From positions 115,723,501-115,787,500 of the forward strand of contig NC_064614.1 in the NCBI RefSeq assembly GCF_023898315.1: DNA of 64,000 bases, in the 5' to 3' direction. This document shows, piece by piece, positions 12,100 to 22,200 of this stretch; within the stretch, counting starts at the first letter, position 1; each line of letters begins with the position of its first letter. Made by a program: the position numbers and the translations under genes. The notes below the pieces were generated by a model. It did no database searches, was not told where the DNA came from, and was given only the letters and a program-made list of their open reading frames with translations. This stretch comes from Schistocerca nitens (taxonomy: Eukaryota; Arthropoda; Insecta; Orthoptera; Acrididae).

Positions 12100-13330
12100 A
12101 TATCCTCATTCGCTGAGCAGTTTCCACAGGCATCTATGTTATCATCTAGTTCCCGAGAAATAGCATCCCTATGCATTGAAATTGGCATGTAAGCTCTATA
12201 TATTCCCAGTGTGTAGTAAGCATGGGAAGAAGGAATGGGGGACCACAAAGTCACCTAGCTGCTTTGGTATGGTATTACATTGCTACTGCACCACCAAAGT
12301 TGATATTGTCCTCAACATTCCTGTACAAACTGGTCGCTGTCAGTGGCACCTCAGACACCTCTATAGGTGTAAGTGGGTAACCCAACTGCAGAACCTGGCC
12401 AATTCCCTAGATAGCAGCATTGACAGGGATGGATCATTAAACATTCATTGATGGCGGCAAAGGTGCAGGCTTCAAGGGGTGGCACTGATGGTGCTCCATT
12501 GGTGCATGACAGTTGGCAGTAGTGAAGATGGTGGAAGCGATGTCAAATAATGCGACCACAGAGGTTTCAACTGGTTGTGGTGGCACCAAACACTACCTTT
12601 TCTGGTGGTCATGGTACACAGTAGGACACCATATGTGACCCCCATCAGCTATTGACTCAGAATCCCCTGTAAAGGTCATAGCCCATACTGATGCACCTCA
12701 TGGAAGTGACAGACACAGTAAAGGTGTTTATGTGATGTCTGTGGTACAAGTACACACTTTGCTGCCCGTGAAGGATGACTGTTTTACTTTTGCCATCTGT
12801 CAACACACTTCTGTATGTACTCAGTAATGTGATGAGAACTATCCCTAAAGATGATTTTGTGATAAATCTTGGATATTCAATACATAAACATCCCAGCCTC
12901 ACTGATGCTTTTTGGATGGGATGCGGTTGACATCAGGTAGCCAATTCCATTTCGTTGAGAAAATATCCAGTGGAGGTAAACTGGGTATATTATCTGATTA
13001 TATTAGTTTGTGGTAAGTCTCCAATCATGAAGATTTTAGTTAAAGATTTCTACCTGCCTGCGTGGAAAAATTTCGCTCCATGTTGGTGACGAAAAGGAAG
13101 TTGGCTAAAGCACTGACAATGGCTAGAAACACTGACTTTAAGAACAGGCCAACATAGTCAATGTGACTATTCACTTAGCTTGTGGACAGGATCCATGGGC
13201 TGAAATCTGAATGTGGCACTAAATGGTTTCTTGTGCAAAACTGGCAAGTGTGCTTCAACTTTACTATGTCATTAGGTGATCCAGGATAATATGGACAATC
13301 CTTTTTTTGTCCGTTATATCCCCTAGTGCC
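12100..13330 (-). mobile_element. Ty3/gypsy integrase remnant, heavily decayed
   Basis: Read on the minus strand, 12900-13330 gives an integrase-like series: C-F-C zinc-finger remains (KLKHTCQFC), FSPW, then HIDYVGLFLKSVFLAIV with the first catalytic Asp. Further down (about 12560-12680) a piece resembling the pol C-terminus before the LTR is seen. Many stops interrupt it. It runs opposite to the gypsy copies at 18240 and 48872 and seems to belong to a different gypsy lineage. The interval 11624-12099 holds nothing I recognise. Confidence 0.45.
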
Positions 13331-13509
13331 CTTTGTTCAAGAAGAACAGAATCTGAGGCTGAAGAGTCTGAAGGATCACCAATAAGTTTTTAAATGACTT
13401 CTTATGACAGCAACAAAAACTCTAAAGGTACCATCTTTGACTGGTATTCATATTGGCCTTGGTCCTGTGTTTGAAGTCCATCAGTGCTTAAATTTTGAAT
13501 AAAAATCAT

Positions 13510-16345
13510 CAGCTTTGGCAGCCGAAGAGTTTTGGCATAAAAAGTCACCCTCATTCTACCAACAGCCTTGTCAAATGAGGGTGGAGGAGCAGACAGAGGG
13601 CAGGGCACTCTCTGGCTCTCAGGGTGGAAAACTACCCCTAAAGGCGAAAAAAAATCCATTTGGATCTCTGGAAGGGGACTACCAATGGGGAGGTGACTAT
13701 GAAAAAAAGATTGAATAACCAATGAAAGAATAAAGCTCTAAAAGTTGGAGTGTGGAATGTCAAAAGTTTGAACATGGCAAGAGCTAGAAAATCTGAAAAG
13801 GGAAATGCTAATTCTCAATCTAGATGCAGAGAAGGCGGGGCGGAAGGGGGGGGGGGCACAGTTTGTGTTACTGAAAACAGGTCAGTGATAGGGTTGGTCT
13901 CAGGAGAATTGACAGCGCACCAACACTGACAATTATAGTTCAGGTATACATGCCGATATTGCAGGCTGAAGATGAAGATACAGAAAAAGTATATGAGAAT
14001 ACTGAACAGGTAATTCAGTGTGTAAAAGGAGATCGAAATCTAATGGAGGAATAGAATGCAGTTGTAGGGAAGGAATAGAAGAAAGGATTATGGGAGAATA
14101 TGGGCTTGGTACTAGCAATGAGAGAAGAGAAAGACTAGCTGAGTCGTGCAATAAATTTCAGCTAGTAATAGTGAAGACTCTGTTCAAGAACCACAAGAGG
14201 AGGAGGTATACTTGGAAAAGGCCAGGTGATAAGGGAAGTTTCCAGTTAGAATACATCATGCTCTGGAAGAGATTCCGACATAATATTGGACTGTAAGACA
14301 TACCCAGGAGCAGATATAGACTCACATCACAATTTAGTAGTGATGAAGAGTACACTGAAGTTTAAGAGATTAGTCAGGAAGAATCAAAGCACGAAGAAGT
14401 CGGACATATAATAAGAAAAGAAGAGATAAGCTTTAGGTCTCTGAGGTGATAGATACTGTGATAATGAATAGCTCAGTAGGCAGTTCAGTTGTAGAGGCAT
14501 GGACATCTCTAAATTTTTAGGGCAATCACAGAAGTTGGAAAGAAAAACATAGGTACAAAGAAGTTTACTGTGAAGAAACCATGGGTAACAGACAAAATAC
14601 TTCAACTGATCAATGACAGAAGAAGTACAAAAATGTTCAAGGAAATTCAGGAACACAGAAATACAAGTTGCTCAGGAATGAAATAAACAGGACGTGCAGG
14701 TAGGCTACAGTGAAACGGCTGCTTGAAAAATGTGAAGAAACTGAAAAGAAATTACTGTCGCAAGGACACACTCAGCATAGAGAAAAGTCAAAACAACCTT
14801 TTGTGAAATTAAAAATGCAATGGGAATTCCACTGTTAAATGTATAGGAGACAGAAGACAGGTGGAAAGAGTACATTGAGGAGGAAGACTTGTCTGATGTG
14901 ACACTAGAAGAAAAAGGAGCTGATAGTGAATAGGTACGGGATCCAGATTAGAATCTGAATTTAAAAGAACTTTGGAAGGCTTAAGATAAAATAAGATAGA
15001 AGGGATAGATAACATTCCATCAGAATTTCTAATATCATTGGGGAAAGTGGCAACAAAACAACTATTCACATTTGTGTGTAGAATGTATGAGTCTGGCAAC
15101 TAACCATCTGACTTTCGGAAAAATAATATCCACACAATTCTGAAGACTTCAAGAGCTGACAAGGGTGAGAATTATCGCACAATCAGCTTAACAGCTTATA
15201 CCTCCAAGTTGTTAAAAAGAATACTGTACAGAAGAATGGAACTGAAAATTGAGAATGTGCTAGATGGCGATCAGTTTGGCTTTAGAAAAGGTAAAGGCAC
15301 GACACAGGCAATTCTGACATGATAATGGAAGCAAGACTAAAGAAAAATTTGTCAACCTGGATAAATCATTCAACAATGTAAAATGGTGCAAGGTGTTTGA
15401 AATTCTGGAAAAAAAAGAGGGGTAAGCTATAGGGAAAGACGGGTAATATACAATATGTACAAGAGCCAAGAGGGAATAATAAATGTGGACGGCTGAGAAC
15501 GAAGTGCTTGGATTAAAAAGGGTGTAAGACAGGGATATAGTCTTTCGCCTCTACTGTTCACTCTGTACATTGAAGAAGCAATGATGGAAATAAAAGAAAG
15601 GTTCAGGAGTGGAATTAAAATTCAAGGTGAAAGAACATCAATGACACAATTCGCTGATGACATTGCTATCCTGAGTGAAAGCAAAGAATAATTACAGGGT
15701 CTACTGAATGGAATGAACAATCTAATGAGTACACAATATGGATTGAGGGTAAATCGAAGAAAGATGAAAGTAATGAGAGTTAGCAGAAATGAGAACAGGG
15801 AGAAACTAAACATCAAGGCTTGGTGGTCATGAAGTAGATGAAGTTAAGGAATTCTGCTACCTACGCAGCGAAATAATCCATGACAGATGGAGCAAGAAGG
15901 ACATCAAAAGCACACTAGCAATGGTGAAAAGTGCATTCCTGGCCAAGAAAAGTCTGCTAATGTCTAAGACAGGCCTTAATTTTGAGGAAGACATTTCTGA
16001 GAATGTAAGTTTGAAGCACAGCATTGTATGGTAGTGAAATATGGACCGTGGGAAAACTGCACCAGAAGAGAATCTAAGCATTTGAAATGTGGTGCTACAG
16101 ACGAATGTTGAAAATTAGGTGGACTGATAACGTAAGGAATGAGGAGGTTCTGTGCAGAATTAGAGAGGAAAGGAATATATGGAGAACACTGACAAGATAA
16201 AGGTTTAGATGATAGGACAATTATTAAGACATTGGGAGATAACTTACATGGTACTGGAGGTAGCTGTAGAGGGTAACAACTGTAGAGAAAGACAGAGATT
16301 GAAATAATTGAGGATGTAGATTGCAAGAACTACTCTGAGATGAAA
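13510..16345 (+). mobile_element. LINE-C copy, strongly decayed
   Basis: The 5' leader contains the block GATCTCTGGAAGGGGACTACC also present in the 4150-7410 copy. It is followed by VGVWNVKSLN, the start of the endonuclease, at about 13745. Recognisable endonuclease pieces are RRRYTWKRPGDKG near 14200 and DSHHNLVVMKS near 14330. The reverse transcriptase persists as fragments, including sequence coding for FADDIAI near 15650. The end carries RPRLK-like residues and stops at GAGATGAAAAT without the CAACAA tail, so it is 3' truncated. Frames change many times. It abuts Penelope-type sequence at 16350. Confidence 0.75.
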
Positions 16346-16349
16346 ATGA

Positions 16350-16515
16350 ATCCTCCTCCTTGCATCTCCCACTCTCGACTGTTGTTTGAGTTCAACACAA
16401 CAGTAGCAGTCTGGCTAAAGCGGTCGGAGATAGCAGTCGTGTGCATCAGGTGTGCAACACAATGTGTCATCTGTACTGTGAGTAGCAATCTATCCTTTTC
16501 ATAATTGTTTGTAAT
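16350..16515 (+). mobile_element. Penelope-like element, 3' terminal fragment
   Basis: This segment ends GTGAGTAGCAATCTATCCTT, the terminal block also found at 16890-16915 and, diverged, at the end of the Penelope-like element near 39735-39760. Upstream it shares AGTCTGGC and GTCATGTG-type sequence with 39535-39565. No coding region is present. Confidence 0.6.
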
Positions 16516-16619
16516 CAATCAATGACTCATATTTACAAGCACGTTAAAGTATGTTGTAGTAACACCTATAAAGCTAGAGATAAGCAAGCCACCCAAATCT
16601 ACAGACCTGTGTCACTTCT

Positions 16620-16878
16620 TACTAAATTTTGGCACAGCTAACAAGAAAAATTATCCTATTAGTATCTCCCGGCCATATGTCAGTTTATGAGACCAGAGCC
16701 ACAACTTCTCAGTCAAGTAACTCCTCAATCTGCCTCACAAGGGCAGAGTGCAGCCCACTTGCCAACAGCCCTCGGCAGACTGGATGGTCACCCATCCTAG
16801 TGCTAGGCCAGCCCAACAGAGCTTAACTTCAGTGATCTGACAAACCAGTGTTACCACTGCGGCAAGGCTGTTGGCTCA
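16620..16878 (-). mobile_element. 5S rRNA-derived SINE
   Basis: Read on the minus strand, 16878-16760 is a 119-base 5S-rRNA-like head. It opens GCCAACAGCC and closes GGGCTGTTGGC, so the terminal helix of 5S rRNA can still form. The internal promoter is recognisable: GATCACTGAAGTTAAGC (A-box region) and GGATGGGTGACC (C box). A body of about 140 bp without 5S similarity follows, down to about 16620. This is the architecture of 5S-derived (SINE3-type) elements transcribed by RNA polymerase III. It is not a functional 5S gene: many positions differ and a foreign tail is attached. Confidence 0.85.
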
Positions 16879-16879
16879 C

Positions 16880-16925
16880 CATCTTTAAGGTGAGTAGCAA
16901 TCTATCCTTTTCATAGTATTGTTAA
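16880..16925 (+). mobile_element. Second Penelope-type 3' terminal block
   Basis: The sequence ATCTTTAAGGTGAGTAGCAA followed by TCTATCCTTTTCAT repeats the terminal block at 16478-16505. With the 5S-derived SINE between the two blocks, either the SINE landed in a tandem Penelope end or two separate ends are juxtaposed. Confidence 0.5.
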
Positions 16926-17099
16926 AATTCTACTTAAACTACAAAAAACCAGGGCTATCCAGTAATTATACTACACTTTCACCAGTGTCAATAATGGATG
17001 GGGCTAGTGTGGGCATAATGCTGTCTGAGCATTGGTCCATTCAGTCAGCATCCAGCCATGCCAGCATGGAGTTCGTGCCATTTCCTGTTATTTCACAGT

Positions 17100-18160
17100 A
17101 ATAGTTTTCAGTGTGTTTCACAACCAAAAGGTTGTGAAGTGCAGTCAGTAATAAGAAACCATAAACCAACCGAAATTTATCTGCAACTGTGTGAAGTGTA
17201 CGGAAACAATGTAATGACTGAAGGTGCATTAGGTTTAAAAGTGGTCAAACTAATGTTCACGATGAGGAGCAAGGTGGACAACCAAGCACTGTGACTGATG
17301 AACTGGTCACAAAAATCGGGCAGAAGATTCAAGAAAACTGCAGATTCACGAAGACTAAGCTCTAGTTTAGTTTTCCACAAATTTCACACAGTTTCTTGCA
17401 TAAAATCACTTCATACACACTAAGCTATCACAAATTTTGTGCAAGATGCGTACCAAAATCTTGGCACAAAATCTCAAGAACCAGTATACGGCTGCATTAT
17501 TGATATTTCTTGAGTCTTATGAAAAAGATGATGACTTGTTGCCTGGTCAAATTGTAACTGGAGGCAAGACTTGGGTCAAACGCATGAACCCCAAGACCAA
17601 ATTGCAGTCTAAGGGATTGGCAGCACATAAATTCCCCCCCCCCCCCTCCCCAAAAAAAAAAAAGAAAGAAAAGGCAAATGCTTGAAATTTTGTCTACAAG
17701 AAAAATTATGGTGACTGTTTTTTTAGGACAAGAATCATAAGCTTCTTGTCAATTTTCTTGAGTGTGGCACAACAATAAACTCTGCAAGGCATTGTCATTG
17801 GAAAATTTAAGAAGAGCAATTTAGAATAAGCACAGAGGGAAACAAAGCTCAGAAATTTTGCTCTTGCATGACAACACTAATGCTCCATCATACAAGGCAA
17901 ATCACACTCGAGAAGTACTCAATGCTTTAAGTGGGAGGTGTTTCCCCATCCGCCATAAAGTCCACATCTTGCAGCCAGTGACTTCCATCTGTTTCCAATG
18001 ATGAGGACCTAGCCTGCATCATGGCATTTTGACAACACTATGAGACTGCAGGGGGCCTGATTAACCAGTTGAAGCCTAAGGCAGCAGAATTTTATGACAA
18101 TGGAATTTCAAAGCTTATTTTTCGCAATGGTATGTGTCTAAATTTATGTGGAGACCATAC
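17100..18160 (+). pseudogene. mariner transposase pseudogene
   Basis: Pieces of a mariner transposase follow in order across several frames. The N-terminal HTH region includes EIYLQLCEVYGNNVMTEG (17175-17225). Next comes NVHDEE-type sequence near 17255, then a linker with YHKFCARCVPK (17420-17455). IVTGGKTWVK (17550-17580) sits where relatives have a GDETW motif, so the first catalytic Asp is Gly. LLHDNTNAP (17862-17890) keeps the second Asp. A SPHLAASDFHLF frame (17958-17995) keeps the last Asp. A C run and an A run at 17634-17660 interrupt the middle. Terminal repeats were not identified. Confidence 0.8.
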
Positions 18161-18239
18161 TGGAAAATGTATTTAAGTGTCACTTTCAAACCGATGAAAC
18201 ATTTTTCTCTACACTGTTTTTTAATACCAAAACTTAAGC

Positions 18240-21200
18240 TACTTTCTGGCTAGGCCTCATTGATTATCTCCCAGTGACTATAGAGAATGGTTCAAAACTT
18301 CTAATGCTGGCTGATGGCAAAAGTGTACCAATCAAGGAGCGAAACTCAACTATACCAGACATAATTCAGGCAATAGGAGAAGAGCACAACAAGAGATTCA
18401 TAGCTAACGATTTAGGTCTGCCCACAGCCACAATGTCTGCCTGCACAGTGGACTGCAACACTTTGTCAGCCATCATGGCCAACCAGGAATTCTAGCTGTT
18501 TTGGGCCCATATCAAAGGCTTCACATCACAAGCATCTGCACTTCGCATGAAGCCAGTTGGTGTTCCCACACCGCCACACCTTCACCAATGAATTCGTGAC
18601 CATCGATGTGACAAAGATCGAGTCACTTTATGTTGGTACCACTGCAAATTTGGCGAGCAAGCTTCCTGTTGCCACCCAACGTGCGACTACCCCAATGCCA
18701 GTGGAATCTGCGAGTAAGCGAGCATAATTCATCCAGCATAACCTAGAGCGTCCACCCAATGCAATAGGATCTGGGATTGCACATTGCCTTCAGCTGGCAA
18801 TTCATCATCAGAAACATTACAGAGACAATTACTGGTGCCAATTTCTTAGCACATTTTCCACTCATTCCAAACACTGCTGGCTGCTGTCTCATTGACAAGG
18901 GCTCCAGTTGCACAACTGTTGAGTTCTACTGCGCTGCACAAAACTATGCACTGAAGCTCATCCCTGCTGTTGATGTAGACCAGTACTAGATCCTTCTTGA
19001 CCATTTTACAGGTATTGCATGCCCATCCGGAGCACAAAGAGAGGTACGCCACAGCACAGTCCAACATTTCTGCACCACACCTGTCCCACTGGTTTTCAGC
19101 ATACCACAATGCCTCTCGTCAGAACAACTTGTTGCTGCTAAAGCTGAATTGAAGGCCATGATGGCACCATTCACCATTTGGATGCCCTAGTCCTCTTCTA
19201 CCCACCTCATACCCAGGAAGGTCATATCTTGTGAACTTGCGACAATTATCATGCTCTTAATGCACAGACCATTCCGGACAGATATCTGGTCGCCAACCTT
19301 CACAGCTTCAGTCATGCCCTCAGTGGCACTTCTGTGTTGAGCATCCTAAACTGCATAAAAGCGTTTACACAGGTACCAATCACCCCGCAACACATCTTGA
19401 AGGCTGCCATCACATGGCCTTTGGCCTCTTCAAATCACATTTCACAATATTTGGCTTCTGAAATGCTGCACAGGCATGGCAGCAAAGGTTTGCTACATGA
19501 CCTATCCTTTTCCTTTGCATGTCTCAATAACATATTGGGGTTTTCTTCTACACCACAGCAATTCCGTGGCAATCCGACAGCAGTGTTTCAATGGCTCAAT
19601 GATTTAGGAGTTATCATTCACCCCTCCAAATGCATCCTTGGTGCCTTCCAGGTGACATTCCTGGGACATCAGTTTTGTGCAGATGGCATCACTCTTCCCG
19701 AAAAAAGGTCAAGCTAATCATGAAATTCAGCACCAACAAACCTTCTGAGAACCTCACCAGTTCCTCATAATGATGAACTTTTACAGCAGTCGTCCCCCCA
19801 GCACAGCTTCCATTCAAGACCAGCTGACAGATGCCCTTGATGGGCCCAACACAAAGCGCAATAATCCCATTCTTTAAACAGATCAAAAGGACACTTCTTT
19901 CGTCACTCCCAGAAACAGACTTGCCAATGCTGCCCTTCTGGCTCAGTCAACACACGACCATTAGATTTCTTCTCAGAGCAGCTCATGCCTACTTAACACA
20001 AATGGAGTGCCCGCAATAGCGAGCTGTTTGCTACTATGAGGCAATACTGTACTTTCACCCATCACTAGAGACCAGGAACTTTATGATATTTATCGACCAG
20101 AAATTCATCATGTGCACCTCCCAGTGGACCAACAATCACTGCTCACCATACCAGTTCCACCAACTGGAATATGTCACTCAGTTCAGCACAGACATTTGGC
20201 AGTCTCATGAATGGATGATGATGTTGCCAACAGTCTGTCACAAGCTACCAGTATCACTAGTTCCATCAATTTAGCCCCACTTCCTGAGGCCAGGATGTCA
20301 TTACATTGCCGGGCTTCTATCGTCAAGGCCCAACAACTTGTTTCTGACTGGTCACATTCTGTGACACCTCCACAGGCAAGCCACAACCTTTCCTCCCACC
20401 TGCTTTCCATCATCAGGCCTCTGATAGCATCCACAATCTGTGCCATCCTGGTATTAAAGCCACAACCAGGCTTGTTACCAATCACTACGTGTGGCCTGAC
20501 AGCTGCACAGAATGCCATAGCCGGACCTGCTGCTATGTCGCTTGTCAGCATACAAAGGTCGGTCAGCATGTTGGTGATTTTCTTGAAGCTATAGTGAGTA
20601 AACCTCATGTCCACATTGATATTGTGAGACCCTTCTCCATCTCTGATGGCCAGTGGTATCTTTTAACCATCCTATCATCAACAGTTTCATTCGCTGGCCA
20701 GAGACGAAACAAATCCTGACAACTCAGTTGAACTGATGCAAAGCATTTGTGAGTACAAAGGTAGCTCATTTGGGTACACCCCCAACCCCTTAGCTGTATC
20801 ACCATGAATTGCTGAAGATACTTTAAATTCCAGCCGTGCAATGAGCTTGCCCAATTCTGTGGGACTCATTGACACTGCACCACTGCATATCATCCAGCCA
20901 GCAATGGTATGGTTGAGCAACAGCATTGCACTTGGAAGGCTGCTTTCCTTTGCCACAACACAGCTTGGACTACTGCACTCCCCACTATCCTTCTTGGCCT
21001 CTGAACCAGTTTCAAGATGGACCTCTGTGCCTCATTGGCCAAGAAGGTTTACGGTGAACCCCTTCAGGTACCTGAGGAATTTGTCAAGCCCTCTGCTACC
21101 ATTTCTGCCTCCAACATACTGGGCTTCCTGGATGTGCTGCATTCCCATACTGCAAGCATCTGTCCTCAACCTGGCTCTCGGCATGGCATCCTACATTCAT

Positions 21201-21540
21201 CTATTCACACATATTTGGCCACTGCCACATGGGCTGAGAGGTCAGGTCTGGTCTCCAACCTCCACACTCCAATCCTCAGAAGACTGGTGGATGAAGTCAC
21301 CACTCACTGGAGGTTGCTATCAATGGGAACACCCAATGGTGTCCCTGGACTGTGTAAAGCCACCCTACACCTCCCCATCTGAACTTTCCTTATGCACTCC
21401 CTGACACCGCTGCCGCCGCCGCCACCATCACTACTGCTGCTGCCACCGCCGCCGCCGCCACAGCCGCCGCCACCACAGCCGCCGCCGCCGCCACCACCGC
21501 CACCACCACCACCACCACCACCACCACCACCTCCCTAGTC
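18240..21540 (+). mobile_element. Ty3/gypsy LTR retrotransposon gag-pol, pseudogene
   Basis: The order is gag to integrase. A zinc-knuckle-like CWYHCKFG...C segment is at about 18635-18700. A protease-end signature GANFLAHFPL is at 18835-18865. Reverse transcriptase spans about 19080-19720, RNase H remnants about 20080-20260 (IDQKFIMCTSQW). The integrase has a WPDSCTECHSRTC-type zinc finger near 20490, HVHIDIVRPF (first Asp kept) near 20615, and TTAYHPASNG (plus MVE, Glu kept) near 20880. Frames change often. In the reverse transcriptase the first Asp (SILNCIKAF) and the YxDD box (CLNNILGF, 19523-19540) both read Asn in place of Asp. A proline-codon run follows at the 3' end. Confidence 0.85.
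21400..21538 (+). repeat. Trinucleotide (CCG/CCA)n tract
   Basis: About 135 bp of imperfect CCG, CCA and CTG triplets sit at the 3' end of the gypsy pol region. In the sense frame this would be polyproline. The antisense poly-Ala/Val frame at 21390-21695 is a by-product. Confidence 0.85.
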
Positions 21541-21599
21541 AACACAGCAACTGACTGAAGACCCTCAGTCCTACTCTGGGCAATGAATCCACTTGCCAG

Positions 21600-21999
21600 A
21601 CAAATTTGCCTCCTTCTTCTGCCTCTCCGGGAAAACGGAGGGAGATGGGGTGGGGGTGAAGGCTTGAGTGGTGATAGGGGGCGAAGGAGTGTCATGCTTC
21701 ATGGTGTCTAACATCTGACAATGCCAAGAACGTCCTGCGAAAGTACTGCCATCTTTTGGCCAAGCTATGAATTTACAGTGCAGATTGATAGATAGTGCTG
21801 CTAGTAAATTCAGCCAAGCTGCAAGCATACAGCATCAATCATGCCTTGGTGCCGCTAGTGTGCAGATGGGCCACCAGACATAAAAGCAGAAGTACAGGAC
21901 CCTAATGACAGAGTCTGTGAATGTGGCGCCCAATTCCTGCCAACTGTAGTTTCAGCCACTTGACGTAAAGGCTGAAGAACAGGACCCCAAGTTAGTTAG
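21600..21999 (+). repeat. Gypsy LTR-like segment A
   Basis: This non-coding segment follows the gypsy pol and contains GAGTCTGTGAATGTGGCGCC at 21911, which recurs diverged at 27052. It ends where the reverse CR1-like LINE tail (TTAG)n begins at about 21996. I read it as the first part of the 3' LTR of the gypsy element, interrupted by the inserted block. Confidence 0.5.
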
Positions 22000-22200
22000 T
22001 TAGTTAGTTACATGTTTCATTGATCAATCTCACAATAACCGTTATGATGCGGAATGTGTCAAGTGCATAAGAAATGCACACATAAATGAAGGCTTCTTAA
22101 AAAAACACTTACAATTTTTATTACCTACCCCATCCTCTAAATGGCTCAAAATTCATCTATGGTACAGAAGGAGCTGTCAAGGAGATATGATTTCAAGTTA
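21996..22200 (-). mobile_element. CR1-like LINE-B, 3' end (nest level 2)
   Basis: On the minus strand this reads SNLKSYLLDSSFCTIDEF-like residues, a 3' UTR ending GATCAATGAAACATGTAACT, and an (AACT)n tail at 21996-22010. Related tails end the LINE-B copies at 57605-57680 and 54650-55395. It is the 3' continuation of the LINE-B body at 24880-27040, separated from it by RTE-D. Confidence 0.7.

Noticed and set aside
13402..13722. Minus-strand 106-codon frame
   Set aside because: Antisense of the LINE-C leader.
16760..16878. Functional 5S rRNA gene
   Set aside because: Too diverged, single copy, fused to a SINE body.
21390..21695. Minus-strand frame with long Val/Ala runs
   Set aside because: Antisense of the (CCG/CCA)n tract.
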